Assembly (NCBI RefSeq): GCF_001522545.3
Contig: NC_031776.1
Coordinates: 28,841,634 to 28,905,633, forward strand
Origin: Parus major
Lineage: Eukaryota; Chordata; Aves; Passeriformes; Paridae
Length of the DNA stretch: 64,000 nucleotides
Reading direction: 5' to 3'
Within the stretch, counting starts at the first letter, position 1, and the number at the start of each line of letters is the position of its first letter. A program made the translations under genes and the position numbers. Positions 1 through 14,031 of the stretch are shown here, in pieces. The notes beneath the pieces were generated by a model. That model saw nothing but the letters and a program-made list of their open reading frames with translations. It was not told the DNA's origin and did not search any database.

Positions 1-3000
1 GAGATAGCTTGCTCAAGACTGATGGATTCAGGCCATTTAGAAGGGTTTTCTCCTCATGGTCCTCTGTAAATCCCAGCCACACTTGGTCTTTTTTCAAAAT
101 GCACAGGTGTGTCAGTAGTGCATGTGGTTCTGAGCCTTTGGTGGAGGAGGTGTATTTTTCATCATCACCCCAGTAGGTAACCTCCTGAGTTTGGCTAAAT
201 TGGGACTGCTCTGCTGAAGCTAAAAGAGCTAAATTGATTTACAAAAGCACTTACTTTCATTTTACTGTCTTGTCATTTCATTTTTTCCTCCTGAAGGTCT
301 TACCTCCCCATCAGCCCTCTGCCCTTCGCAGCCTTAGTGCAAAGATCTCTTATCACAGCTAAGAGAGACAGGAGCTGGTCTGAGACAGCTCTGCCAAGGC
401 TGGAGCTTTGCCCCTGCCCTGATGTTGCAGGAGGAAAGGGAGCCACAGTCAGATGGACTTGCTCCAGCCCCATTTGGGGCAGCCCCATGATGACCAAGGT
501 CTTACAGTCACTCCTGTCTCCTGCTGCATCCTCAGTGGGTATTGTCTTCTCGTTGGCTGGAAGAGGAGGAGGGTCAAGGGGAGAAAGCAATTTTTCCATC
601 CTCTCCTCCAACATCCCCTGCTAGGGACACAGAGTTCATAACCAGGTACATGTGTTAGACACTTATCAATCTCTTATGTCTTGTCGATTTGTACTATTTG
701 GAATATGATTAAAACCAGTGTCTGAGACCATCCAAATGAAGTATAATTGCTATGGATCCTCAATTCCCACCGGATCCGTAATCCTTTTTGACTATTCCTC
801 CCCCCTCCTTCAATGAAATGGAGCTTAGACACAAAGCCCTTGGTTTAAATTTCAAAAAATTAAAATTGACATGCAGCAGCATTAGCAGGAGCCAGGAGGA
901 ATTCTAAGGAGGTGCCTGGGCTCTGCTTTATCCTTTGCATTAAGAAGCAATTTGTACTTCTAACAAAGACCCAACTGTTCCCCCTTGGCAAAAGGGCAAT
1001 GAAGATGCCTTGCAAGGGAATTGCTGTTCACAATACTTAAACAAATTTGAATCTTAGATTTTTAAATCTGTATTCCCTGGTGGAGCCTGCTCCTCTCAAT
1101 TCAAATGCAGGGCTGGTGGTGTGTGCCTGCCAAGGTGTCAGTAGCTAAGCGGATGATGGATTGATGAGGCAATGGGAAGACACAGGCTCACAGTGGCAGT
1201 TTGCCCCGACAGTGATCTATGTATCTGCACATTATCAATGTCATGAGGAGGCTTGAACCACCCTCGCTAGATGTCTCATTTTCCACTTATCTCTTATGTA
1301 CTAATTATCAGGCTGGATTATTCCCCAGGATAGAAACAAAAAAAAAAAATTGCTCATTGCCACTTCACTGACAGTTTACACAATCGATAGAATGAACGTC
1401 TCCCTCAGCTGCTCACAGGCTTTTTTGTTTCCTCTCCTCATTGCAGGGTCTTCTGAGATTGCCTCTGTGGGGGGTTGATGGCTCTCGCCCAGCATCTGTG
1501 GCAGCGGTGCTTGGACAGGCTCCTCTGTCCCACTCATCTCGGTGGTAGCTCAGTGTGTGGGTTGTGTTTTTTTCTGAAGTAACACAGGGAGAAGAAATTG
1601 GGAGATGAAAAACTTCAGTGCTCAGTGGTGCAGTTATCCAGAAAAGCAGAGGCAGCGGATGGGGACGGTGGTCCCTGTGCTGCCAGTGTCTGTGGGTGAG
1701 ACCAGGGTCACACATAGTCCAGCAAACAGCCTGAGGTGGCCTCGTAACCCTCTGGGCTTCAACTGAGCCTTCCTGCCCTTGGGAATGGTCTGTGAGTTCT
1801 GCACATTTCATGTCACAAAGGGAAGGAGTTGTTCGTAAGGGGGGTGCTCTGGTCTGCTGGTTTGGGTGGGAAGAGGAGAATTAAAGTGTACTCAAGGTGC
1901 CGGCTTCAGCTTTCTCTGAGACTGGCCTTCCCAAATGATCCTGCACCTCAGACATCAGCCAGTGTCTGCTCTGGAGGTCTGACCCCTCAGAGGTCTTATT
2001 TACTCAAAGAGTTAAGCAAATGCTTTTAAGAATTGGGACATAATCAGGTGTGACGTGAATTGGGAAAGCCCCCAGAAAGGAGTGGAAGATTGGAGTTTTA
2101 GACAAAAGGTGCTCTCTGTTTCTGAGCCCAGCCATGTGCTTAAGTTAAAATTATAATACAGAATTTAAAACAAAGAAAAAAAAGACAGATGTTCATGCCG
2201 TCCAAATAATTTAGGTATGCACCAGCAAATCCCTGATCTTTCAGCTAGCAGTGTTCACCTTGACCCTTACCCTGTCAGCCTGGTCAGTGATGGCTGTGGA
2301 AGGGATTTCTGGAGGAGAGGTGAGCTGGGAGATGTTGAAGCACACAAACATCGTGAAAGGGGAAATGGGGATCCTGCTGAGATCCCCGAGGCGGGGTTCC
2401 AGCCCCCCTGGTCTGTGGTTGTTCCGTGGAGGAAAGTGTTCAGGTTACTCTGCTCTGCTGCAAGCCAGTTTTGTTGCTGGCCACTTGTTTTCTTTTGTCT
2501 TGACCTTCACTGGTTTGGGAAAGTCCTGGCAAGTCTCTAGGGAGGTGGGTGAGGAAATCCTGCTTTGTCTAGGGTGAAGAGGGTGAGCTGCTGGTGCTGA
2601 GTTTTCTTCAGCCAGAGTACAGAGTTGAGGAATCCAAACTGTGAGAGCAGCTGGTTTCAGGTGTCCTGTGCCAGGTCTGGTGCCTCTTTTCCAGGATCTC
2701 AGCTTGCAGATTTCCTCCTTGATGCTCATTTTCTTGTGGTGCAGGGCCTGGGTCAGTGGGGTTCCCTGTCTTGCAGCAGCAAGAACAGTCCCGTGTTGGG
2801 TTCTCCTCTTTCCCTTTTGCTGTAAGGAAAGCAAAGCGTTGCTTTTTGTGCCTCGTGTCTTTACACACATGCACTGAACCACACATTGGTCTTTGTCTTG
2901 CTGCTTTTGAAACTCACTCTGGACATTTTTCTTGGTGATTTAATGCTTGTTTATCTCTCTGCTTGGCTCCTTCAGTGGCTCACAGTGCCTGGACAGGTTT

Positions 3001-3146
3001 TATCTGTGAACTCAAAAATTATGGAGGATGGGTTTTAGTGGATGCACATGTGTTCATTTTCTGTTTACGCCACAAACTAATTATATTAAGGGGTCTTTGA
3101 CAGTAGAGACAAAATGGCATATCTATTTCAAATCTGTGTTAAATAC

Positions 3147-3167
3147 TTTTTTTTTTTTTTTTTTTTT
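3147..3167 (+). repeat. Poly(T) run of 21
   Basis: Uninterrupted T21. It could be a reverse-strand retroposon tail, but no retrocopy is recognisable next to it. Confidence 0.95.
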
Positions 3168-5429
3168 GTAACAGGCTATCTTTTTTCCTTTTTGTGATTG
3201 GGGTGAACTCTGGGAAAAACTCCTGGTAAAATCATGTGTCTTAGTATTGTCTCTGGGTTAAAGAAGCCTGTCAGAATAAAATAAAGACTAACTGAATCTC
3301 CACTGACTTTCAGACTGCAAAAAGTTTGGTCCTTTTTACTGTGAAAGCCTACATGATGCAGAGACTTGGAAGATTAATTACAGACATGAGAGGTAAATTG
3401 TAACTGTGTGCACACCCTGTCAGTTTTGGGTGAGAGCCTGCTCTCAGCTGGTTTCACATTTAATGGCAGAAAAAAGTTCATTGTTTATAAACTGCAGGTG
3501 ACATGCAAATGGGGACCCATTTCTCTATACCAAGCCCATGCCAGTTCAAGAAGCGAATCCCTTGGTCACAGAGCAGATGCCACAGCAGCAGTGGAAGAGA
3601 TACTTCACTATTTCTTGAGCCCACTTGCTCTTGAATGAGCTTCATTTTTGAAGGTTGTGGGGGCATTTGCAGCAGGGGCATTAAAGACTAAAGGGGCTGA
3701 GCTCCTGAATCCTCTCTGTTTAGGACCAGTTTGTTAATTGGCTCACTGTTAAGTTACAAAGAGGCCAGTAAAGGGCATGGCTTGTTCCCTGGATCAGCCA
3801 TGGAAACAGGAGCATTTCCTCCTGGGTAGGTGGCAGGCTGAGGCTGGGGTAGAACTTGGTGTTTTAGGCTTGAACATACACTGAAGTTCCCCTTCTTTCA
3901 TCCTGCATTTCAGGCTGAAGTCTTGGGAGCTGGTGGTTTCAGGTGAAAATTTGAAGGGTGCCAAGCCACTCTTGTGTCCTGGTCCCTGCCACAGAGCACT
4001 CAGCAGGATGTCTCAAGGTTTTGCAGAGCATAACTGAGAGGGAGCTATGAGTGATGATCCTGTTTCCTTGCAGAAAAAGCCACAAATGCCCACAAATGGG
4101 GTCCTTCCAATTATAAAATATCCTGAGTTAACCATTCAGCTGTGTGGCACAGCTCTCTCTATATCCTGATAAATTTTTTTCACAGGGGCTGGTGGCATAT
4201 CCCTCTGTGCATTTGCTCCCATTTTGGTTTTTTTGGCACGAACTGGGGTAGAAACAGAAAAGGCCTGCTTGATCTCTATGATCTGCTGCCCTATTAATGC
4301 AGGATTATTTCCTCCAGTGCTCTGTGAGCACGGTGACACAGAGAGCATGGCTTGCCTGCAGCCTTTGACTGCGCTCCTCCCAGCGAGGGCACATTCACAT
4401 GATCCCGGCTCTTCGTTTTGCTTGCAGCTGCCAGATCATGTCTAGAAAAGCAAACAAAAAAAGTATCCAGCCCCAGTCTTGAATGCAGCTGAAATGTTTT
4501 CTTGGTGACATTTTTCTTTGTCAACAAATTGCTTATCACTTGAGTGTTGTGTTGTGATGCCCATCCCAAAGAGGAGAGATCTGCTGCTGAGAATGGGGGG
4601 GAGGAATGCCCTGGAGAATAACTTGTTTGAGATGTGAGCACAGGCTTTATGAACAATGATTCTTTGTTGGATCTCAGCTCTAAGGTGCAATTTTGGTGGT
4701 ATGATAATGCAGAAAATGTTTTAAGTCCTTGGGGAGGAAGCTGCTTTTCAGGTGGTGTCTTGCTCTTCCCTCATTATTGTAATGCTGTTCCTGAAGCTTT
4801 GTGTCAGTCATGCCGTGCTGCAGCATGAGAATGCTGGGGGTGATGGAGATCAGATCCAGGTGGATCTCTGTGCTTTGTTTTGGTATACAGTTGAATTCTT
4901 GGCATTTTTTTCCTGTTCTTCTAGCACCTTATTTTTCATGGAGCTGTGCTGTTTGGGAGCTGGGAGCCAAAGGGTCAAAGTTTGCTTCCAGGTACACTTA
5001 TCTGATTCTTTTCACACTTGGATTTTTTTTCACACTGGAGTCAAAATCAGTCCATAAGTACATTACACGTACTTATCTTCCCTCGGATTACCAGTGTGGC
5101 AACTGGTTAATTAGTGTTTGGGGATGTAAGATGAATCTCAGTTTTTGTACCCTAGAGGTGGAAACTGTTCAGGTCCATTTTTTTGTCCTGTCCAGTAAGT
5201 GTCTTTATGTAAATGCTTTTCAAAATAAACACCCTGAGAGGGCAGGACAGCTCCTTTTGCTGAAATGTAGCAACCTGCTGAGGAAAGAGAGGTGTCAAAT
5301 ACCTTTGAAGCTCATCTCCTCCAAGCCCCTGCTGAGTGCATCTCTGCAACTGAGAGAGCTCAGATCGTAAACTTCAGCCTCCCCTCTCAAAAGGCAAAGC
5401 ATCCTTGAGGAGTAACACTGCTGCTATTT

Positions 5430-5620
5430 ATCAATTTGTGTGAGAATGAAGCCTGAATACTATTAAAGCTGAAACACTAATTAAGCCAATAAATTCCTTT
5501 GTCTTTTTTGGGTGTGTTTGCAATTAATATGCAAAATCCCATTGATTCCAGCAACTCCATAATTCACGATGCAGTGTTATTACATATTGACGGCGTACCC
5601 TGTGAAACATCCAAAAGACA
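5430..5620. promoter_or_regulatory. Candidate conserved non-coding element
   Basis: Contains CACTAATTAAGCC, GCAATTAATATGCAAAAT (homeodomain and POU-like words) and CCATAATTCACG in under 120 bases, with no repeat and no coding frame. Confidence 0.25.
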
Positions 5621-8600
5621 CTGCTGTGCATAGTAAGAGTCCTGCTGTGATCCCAGTTAAACTGTTACAGGCTGGGTGAGTCACAGCTCTCCACCAGGTT
5701 CTTCCAAAAGCCGATGTCGATGGAGGGGGCAGGAAGACCACACAGAAATGTGTCTCAGCTGAGCATACGCTGTGTCTCCAGGGCTACTTGCGCTTTATAT
5801 TGCTTTTGGAATTACAGTGGGAAAAAAAAGGGAAGATGTTCCAGCTGATCCTCAAAAAAAAAGGCTGAAACTGATGCAAATAGAAACAGATTGTAAAGGA
5901 AATATGTGTTTGGATCGAAGCAAGGCAGTTCTTTAAAGCTGCCTTAGCTTTAATTTGCATCTGATGGGGCAATCTAAATAATCTTTCCTCAAGGTTTGTT
6001 CAAAGCTACGAGAAGTGAGACAGGACAGGAAGGCTTCTGAGAGATGGAGCACTTTTCTCTCTTCCAGAGGAACATTGTTTTGGCATCCTAGGACAAAACA
6101 AAGAGTCCTTGACCACTGAACCCTGCAATGACTCTGCCTAGAACTGCCTTTTGCAGTATCAGAATAAGTTCTGCCCCAATATTTTTCAGCATCCTTCCCT
6201 AAAGCAGCAAAATCAGGAGGACATTGTAAGGAATGATTGGCTCTTAGTCTCAGAACATTTAATTGTGAGGGCTGCCTACATGAGGCTTTGTTCCTGTTTT
6301 CTCTTATATTTTGACTCCTTTGCATCCCCAGGTCTGTGGCAGCTCTGCTCTAAGGTGGAAGGGCTCAAGAAAAGGATGTGGTTGGTAGAGTAGATATTCT
6401 TCATGGGGTTGGTCTGATCCCCATCCAAGTGGGTGGGCAGGTGCTCAGTGGATTTGGTGAAGCAGGAGCCAGGTTAAACTTAATCTTGGGCTGGAGTTTT
6501 GTGGTGGTGATCTTTTTTGTTGCTGTTTTCAGTTCTCAGGAAATTATTCTATTTGGTCTTGGCATAATCAATAAACCTCTGTATTGATATGTGCAGCCTC
6601 TGGAGCAGAGCCTGGCATGGATGTGCTTTTACTTGAGAACAGCACAAATCAAATACACAGTTGTTGAATTAATTTGTGATTGCTGTTTTCTCATAACTGC
6701 TCTTCTGGATTGCTCTTCCTGTTCTGCTGCCATCCTTCCAAAGGCAAAAAAAAAGGAGGCAATCAGGGTAAAACTGAAGCAATTGTAGATGCATTTGATC
6801 CCCATGTATGCAGAGGCTGTATGACAGCTTTAGGAGTGGAAGATACAATATACAGGATGCTATCTCTGATTTCAAAGATAACATGTTTGATTTCAGGCAC
6901 AACGATAAAGCAGAATTCTTGATGGCTTGTCCAAGCTAATTTTCTTCTGAGTTAGTGCACTAACTACCTACCAAACCACAAGCTGTCCTTTTGCTTTTTC
7001 TTTTCTATTAGTGGACTAATAGGACTGCCAAGTTTTACTTTCTAGATGGGTCTTAAATGGGAAGCAGTTTGTTTCATGGAAGAAAGATGCTTGGGGAATC
7101 AATTTATGCCAGCTTGTATCCACCAGAAACCTCTGTACTTCAGCAGACTTTAAATTGAAAAATGGAGCTTGCTCTTCATACTGGATTTCTCAAACTACTT
7201 ACTCCAAGCAATAGAAAAGCAAACTTGTCAGGTAGGCAGGGATTTTTTGAGGTATCTGTGTTTATCACTTGGTTCACTTCTGGAAATCTCCAAGTGAAAT
7301 ATGGGAGCCTGAATTGCTTAAGAAGGTCAAACGAGGTGAATATAACAGTCCCCTCTGGCCGAAAAAAATCCATTAATTGTGCTGTCAAATGGAAGTATGG
7401 ACAATGGCAGAGCTGGCTTTTTAAAAATTTGTCTTAGCTCTTACAAACTGGTGGTGGGAGGGAGTGAAGTGAGAGGAGTAATATGATTTTGGGGTAGGAC
7501 TGAGCAATCGCTTCTGTCTGCAAAATGAGGTCCATTTCTGTCCTAAGACCTTTCTACAAGGCACAAATACAAGGGCAAGTCTTCTAGGGGCAGAATGGCC
7601 TGGTGATTTCCCATGTGTTTCCCTGTAGGCTTCTCTGTGGGTGGCAGTTCCTTAGGGAGGCACCAGAGTTGGCATCAGGTAATGCAGAGAAAACTGTGGA
7701 TTTAACAGATGTGAACCTGTTTTCTTCCTTTCTCTCTTTTATTCCTCATAAATAAGAAAATTACCTGCAATTGTAGCAAATGACATTCAAAACAAGTGTG
7801 GAAATATTATAAATATTGATTGTAGGATTTGGTTGAATATAGTAAATTCAAAGCCTGCAGGGAATTGTACCAGGAGACCAGTTATGGATGGTGCATTGCC
7901 AGGAGGAGTGGTGTTGTGTGGGACAGTGCCAAAGTGTGTCCTGTGCTCTGCTCTGCTCAGTGCCATCGTTAGCACTGGGACTCGTTAAGTAGAAGACCTG
8001 TCTGTTAAATTTGCAGATTGCATAAAGGCAGAGAAAATTATTAACCTCAAAGTGACTTTGACAAAACAGAGGAAATAGATGTCAAAATACCAGGAGAGAA
8101 TTAAAGAGATGCAAGTTACCTTTACCTGGAGGCAGTCCATGGCATGGACATGTGCTGGAAAGTCAAAAGGGATGGTCCTTAAGGACAAGAGAGGAAAGGA
8201 AAGGTGATATTGAGATAATTTTGGTTAGGAGAGAGTGAGGGCTTTGAGATGTAGAAGCAAGGTCAAACAGAAAGGGAAATTTTTGGCTGGTAAGGCATGG
8301 GAGCAGGTTGCCTGGGAAGGTCTGTGGCACAAAAGGACTCTAAGAGCATACCAGACATCCATCAGATCTAGCTGTAACATAGCTGTGTTGGGGGGGGAGC
8401 CGAGCCAGACCATAGGCACTATTGATTTTCCATCACCTTTCCTTTCTCCGTGGATCTGCAGAGATATATACACCCATCTGCCTGCCTGTAATAGAGCCCT
8501 CGAGAAATGGAGTTTGGTGTTTTTCTGTGCCCCCAGCAACGCTGTCTCTGCACACCAGAGTGACTCCATCTCTGGTCCGTTTTGGAAGGGCAGGTGGAGG

Positions 8601-9737
8601 TACATGGGGTGATGGCGTGTGGGCAAGGTGATGCTGGTGGGAGGACTGTTGCAGGGAGTGTGTTCCTAGAGCTGAGCTCTGTTATCATAGCTCCAGACTG
8701 CCAGAGCTCACGATGGCCAGGATCCCCCCAGGTTCTATTGAATGACCGTGCAAAGGTGTTCTCAGCACACCGGCTGCTCTTTTGGCATAACCCCTACAAA
8801 TCTGAGCACATTGTTTCTACATCTCTCTGAGCATGTGATTTTTGCATCTGTGGCAAGAAGATGGAAATATGGACCTGCTGATCAGCAGGCATCTAACACT
8901 CAGGTGCCTTTGAAGTTCATGAACAAGAGAAACTTGAATACCTCTGAGCTCCAGGAGTGCTGTGTGTATGTACCTGGTGCACCAGCACACAGCTCCATTC
9001 AGCCCAAGCGGGCTGAACACTCAGTGTTTTCACCACAGTGTCCCACACCAAGTGGGAATGCCTCTGATTTTTTTACTGGTAGTTTTTTTAAATCTGTATA
9101 ATCCACAGATTATATGTTTAAAAACAACGGGCACAACGTGAAGTGTTTTCCTATGTAACTCGCCACTGGTAACTGTGTGAGTGATGCAGAGCTTTATCTC
9201 AAAATGCTGTATCCCTGCCACTTAATTTTCCTTTTCCTGTAGCCCCTTTGTCCAGCATCTCTGGCTTTGTAGGGGCTTTCTGAGGTCTCCTCTTCAAGTC
9301 CTAGTGCACTTCCAGGTGTGTCAATCCTACATGTGGAAAACAGAGACTTCATCAGAAGAAAACTTTGAGGTATGAAAGAAAAAGGGATGGCATAGTCCAG
9401 GAAGCCTGCTTGTGAATTTTTTTGTTTTCCCCTCCTCTCAGCTCAGATTATCAAATGGAAAAATGATTATATTTTTTCAAAAGGAAAAAGAAACCCCACT
9501 GTAAAAACATTCACGCTTTTCATAACTCAACTTGAGTTTGCTTTGCCTTCATTCACAAGGATTTGACTACCGGGCCAGAGCTGCTGTATTTCAGTCTCTG
9601 CAGGACGGGGTTTACAGTGGTGGTGCTGACTCACACTTCATTGAGAGTCACAAGCAGTGACTCCTGAGATGCATCAGCTGCTGCCAGACCCTGTGTCCCT
9701 CACAGGGCAGATCCCAGCGCCTCCTGCGGCTGAGCTC

Positions 9738-10002
9738 GCTGCAGGAGGATGTGGAGCCATGCNNNNNNNNNNNNNNNNNNNNNNNNNNNNNNNNNNNNNN
9801 NNNNNNNNNNNNNNNNNNNNNNNNNNNNNNNNNNNNNNNNNNNNNNNNNNNNNNNNNNNNNNNNNNNNNNNNNNNNNNNNNNNNNNNNNNNNNNNNNNNN
9901 NNNNNNNNNNNNNNNNNNNNNNNNNNNNNNNNNNNNNNNNNNNNNNNNNNNNTGCAGGAGGATGTGGTGCCATGCAGGAGGTGCAGGAGGATGTGGTGCC
10001 AT
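9738..10002. repeat. Minisatellite around the gap
   Basis: Units of about 20-21 bases resembling TGCAGGAGGATGTGGTGCCA occur before the gap (9739-9762) and twice after it (9953-10002), with one variant (GGAG for GGTG). The array was probably too long or too uniform to assemble. Confidence 0.75.
9763..9952. other. Assembly gap (190 N)
   Basis: Run of undetermined bases inside a GCAGGAGGATGTGG-type tandem repeat. Open frames spanning it are meaningless. Confidence 0.99.
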
Positions 10003-10215
10003 CAGCTGCTGCTGCCCTGGCATTTGGCTGAGCTGGCATTGCACAGTGGGGCAGTGGTGGCACACGTGACAGTGACTGAGATCGTTGGGAGGTGAAATCA
10101 GATTCAATTGCATTAGAAATTCATGTCAGATAAAGCCAGCTGAGGTACTGCAGAACTATACATACATCTGCTTAATATATTTATTACATATACCTCCCAG
10201 ATTGATTCTGAGCTT

Positions 10216-10232
10216 AAAAAAAAAAAAAAAAA
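10216..10232 (+). repeat. Poly(A) run of 17
   Basis: Uninterrupted A17, with no recognisable retrocopy upstream. Confidence 0.95.
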
Positions 10233-10779
10233 GTTTATTTTTCCTCTTCTCTGTTACTCATCTGGTAGTTTTGTAATATTTAGCTCTTCCTTGCTGTTTG
10301 ATTGGATTTGTGAACTTTCCAGTTGTGTCAATAAAGCGATCAACAGAGAGATGGAGTTAGACTTGGCACAGGGAAGTCGTGTAGCAGATTTTCCTGCTCC
10401 TGCACACCTCAGGTCTGGTGTCGCTTGCAGTCACCAACAGCAGGCTGGACTGACCCTGCTCATTTGTGCAGCCCAATAGTAACACTGATTAAAATCTGGC
10501 ATTAGCAGTGTAGCTTGGAGTATACTTCAAGGCTGATTGGATTGCAAAATGCCAGCAGAGTGCAGGTGTAAAAGCAGTCTCCAGCCATGCCTGCTTTTTG
10601 TGCCCAACAGAGGGTTCCTCCTCCAGCCTCTCTCTGGGGTGTTGTCCTGCCTTGCTCCTGGATCACAGGGACTGCATTTATTTTGGTGATAGCAGCATGC
10701 AGGGCTGTAGAGCTATTTGTGACTCATGGAGTTATCTGGACTTTATTCAAAGGCTGCTGGAACACAATCCCCAGTAACA

Positions 10780-10872
10780 TGTTTCAGGGGACCCTGCCTG
10801 GGCAGGGAGGTTGGACAGGATAACCTCCAGCGGTCCCTTCTGTAACCCTAACTGTTCTGAGATTCTGTGACT
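10780..10872 (+). mobile_element. CR1 LINE 3' terminal fragment
   Basis: GGCAGGGAGGTTGGACAGGA, then CCAGCGGTCCCTTC and TTCTGAGATTCTGTGA, match the avian CR1 3' end. Only the last 90 or so bases are present, the usual 5'-truncated form. Confidence 0.85.
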
Positions 10873-13800
10873 TTCCACCTCTAGAACTGAAATAGAACAT
10901 GACCCATGTGTGTTTCTAGGAAGACAAATCACTCTTCTTTGTCAGGATTACTCATCTCACCTCCTCCAGCACATACTTTGTCCTCTGTGCTCTGGTGTCT
11001 GTGAAAACGTGGCTGGAGTGGGGTGCCCAGCTCACTGCCATCCCCCAGACCACAAACTAAATGTTGTATTTCCAATGCTCCTTGGGTCTCACCTGGCTCA
11101 GACCTGCTGAGCCTGATGTGACTTTGCATTGTTTCCTCCATGAGTTCATCTGCTTCCCAAATCACATGCAAGGCTGGTGTCCACACCACCATCCTGCAGT
11201 GATGAGTGATCTGTGCTGTGCACAGCAGCTCCTCTGTCTGAGCTGCCATCCCATCACTTCCTTGGCAGAGTCCCTTCCTCAGTCTGGTGGGACACAGCTG
11301 CTGCCTCTGGCCTTTCCCACCTTTCTCATGCTCTTCCCTTTCAGCTCCACTGGAGAAAAGGGAATCTCTAAGCATGGACCCAGGGAGCAACCCAGGTCCC
11401 TTTGCTCTGTGTTTGTGGCTCCTGTGCTGCTGTCCATGCTTTGGTGCAGGCGGCCAAGCCCTGTCTTTGCAAGCACTACAGTGTCTCTGAAAAGCATGTG
11501 TCTGGAATAGAGAGGTGAGAGTGTCTTCAGCATCAAATAACCATCACTGCAAATTTGCATGTTTTGGTGCAGTTCGTGCCGCCTGGGAGCAGCCACAGGG
11601 GTGGGATCTCCATGGGACAATTTTCTTTTAGCCCGTGCAGGCAGTGGGAGTCCATGTAGCCAGAGGGTGAGGAAGTGAGGCTGTGCTTCAGAGAGGGTGA
11701 AACCTTGGCAAAACTCCCACCTTCTTCAAAAGGGGTCTGTGTGGTCTGCTGATTAAAATGATTTTAATGCAAATCAACATTAGCCTGTTCCACATTGCAT
11801 GGAGCAAGGAGAGAGAAAAAAGAGAAGGGTGTGACATGGTTCTTTCAGCCTTGTAATTCTAAAATTTTGGTGCAGAGTGAGGAAATGTGTGCTAATAGCA
11901 ACCCTCAGGGTAAAACCTTTTTAAATATTCCTGGTAGTTTTTTAGCCAACTAAACTAAACCAGAAAAACCCTGCCTCCATATTCAGGAGTTACACTTCAT
12001 GAAGGATATCTCTCAGGTGTAATTTCATCCTTGATGTCACCCAAAAATTAGAGAGACAAAAAATATATCAAAATTGAGGAAAACCAGTGTAATCTTGAGA
12101 GATTAGAGCTGTGAGGGTCTGTGACCTGCAAAAAATCAGAGCGCAAGGCAAACAATGCTCTGTGTGTAAGTAACACTGATGAACATGTATGGGGATGGGA
12201 AAGAAGAGTGCATCAAGCATTAACTGCTGATGCAGACACCCTCCAGGCTTGCTCGTGTTGTGGTTTGTCGTGGCACACTCTGACTGGGCTCAATGGTTTT
12301 TTCCCCACCTGCTGTCTTGGAGGAAATCTTCATGCTGCCTCTGCCAAAGCTTAGTGGACAAAAACTTGTGGAGGAACAATGCATGGTCAGTGTGAGAGCA
12401 AAGAGTGTTATATTATCTTCTACTTCTTGTTCTACCTACACCTGAATGTTAATTTTTGTTTTCTCTTCAAGGGAAGCTGCTAAATACAAAGTACCTCTCC
12501 ACCACCAGAGAAGCTGATAAGGTGATGATAAAAAATATACAGAATAAATGATGCTAAGAGCTGCATTATTCTAGAGAGGAGGGGAAGGCAGAGGGCACTG
12601 TAAATACCCTTTATGTACATTCCTGTGTTATCCCAGTGGTGTAGTGCAGGAGAGGGTACAGAGCCTCAGGGTTCACTCAGGCACTTACATAAAAAAAGAT
12701 TCAGCAGCAGCAGTGTGTGTTAGAGAGCTAAGCCATAATTAAACACCCCCAGGTAGTTTAAATGAGACGTACACATTTGGAAGATAGTTTTTATCAGATC
12801 ACGTCACCATCTGACTGGCACAGAAAACAAACAGCTGTGGCCTGTACTTTCCAGCATTGTTGTTTGCACAGTGAGCATCAAGGCTGCGTTGGCTGTGGGT
12901 CCAGAAGTGTGTTGTGCTTGTGCAAGAATGTCAGAGGGTTTCAAGCTGGTGCCTTCCACTCTTTTTCCCTGTCCTGGAGGGTGTAACTCACCCCTTGCTC
13001 TCCCTTTGTCAGGGCAGGGTGACAGAGCAGCTGGGGCTGTGGTCCGGAGCACCTTCACTCACCAGCCACATTCCTCTCCTGGTGAGGGTTGGCACTTGGC
13101 AAAGAGCAGCCAGACAAAACCTGAAACTGAAGCTGCTCTCACTGTCGTGGAAAGGATGCTGGAGCTGATGGTTGATGTGCAACTGCCTGATGGAGGTCAG
13201 AGCTTGGTGACTGTGAGTGACTGAACCAGGGTGTTCTAGAAAGCCTCTGTCCCATCAGCTGGGGGTTCACCCCTCATGGGTGGGGCTGTTGAATTGAAAA
13301 GGGAAATGTGTTAGCTTGAACCTCCAGTAAAGGTGTTTTCCTCAAGGCCTGAACCACTGGAGCCCATTGGAGCCAGGCTTTGAATTGTTACAGCAGTGAC
13401 AGGATTTGCACGTGGTTACCACCCATCAGGTGTGAAGAAGACATTTCCAGCTGAAGGGGCAGCTGCCTTCCTGCCCAACCTGTCAAAGCTGTTAAATTGC
13501 TCCAGCTTAATCACAGGGAACTCCTTGAGCATTTCCAATGAGAGTATCTGATGAGAATGTGCATAAGGCTCTGGAATTCAATTTCAAGCCCCAAATGAGG
13601 AAAAAAAAGTTTACCTACAGCACTGTAAGCTCCTGGTAAGACTCAAAATAGCTAAAACACCTTGTGGAAATGCTGGCAGCCTGCTCAAAACATATTGAAG
13701 CCTGCCTTTTTGCTCCAGCAAGGAACAGGAGACCAGCCCTGTTGGTGCCCGTCCCCTGTGCACTACTGGGGTGCTGCACTTGGTCCGACCTGCTGGGACC

Positions 13801-13897
13801 TCACAGAGTTTGGGACAATAGACTTTGGCTTTAAAAATAATGCTCATTATTTTTACAACCCTGACGAAATGAGCAATTCCTCTGTAGGATCATTGTG

Positions 13898-14031
13898 TTT
13901 TCCTCATCCATTCTTCTGCAGAGCCCCTGCAATAGAAACCTGCAGAACAAGAGGCACCCCCTGATGTCACCTGGCCTCTTGTTCTGCAGGTTTCTGCTGC
14001 AGGGACTCTGCAGAAGGTGGGATGGGGAAAA
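13898..14031. repeat. Long inverted repeat, 58-bp arms with 18-nt loop
   Basis: The left arm 13898-13955 pairs with the right arm 13974-14031. The inner 43 bp have 3 mismatches and the outer 15 bp have 4. The centre of each arm contains AACCTGCAGAACAAGAGGC or its complement. A transcript from either strand would fold into a long hairpin. No flanking target duplication was identified. Confidence 0.9.

Larger units (their letters stand above)
1..9737. other. Intergenic sequence
   Basis: No supported gene. The longest open frame (4801-5370, plus, 189 codons) has no recognisable domain and is within chance expectation for this much DNA. The block contains a poly(T) run at 3.15 kb and the candidate element at 5.4 kb. 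No CR1 copy was recognised here. Confidence 0.7.

Noticed and set aside
3147..3167. Processed pseudogene tail on the minus strand
   Set aside because: No retrocopied gene sequence is recognisable beside the poly(T) run.
4801..5370. 189-codon plus-strand frame
   Set aside because: Length is near the longest expected by chance in 64 kb. Trp/Phe/Cys-rich composition, no domain, no splice or promoter context.
9657..10113. Open frames running through the N gap
   Set aside because: The open frame is created by undetermined bases and a minisatellite.
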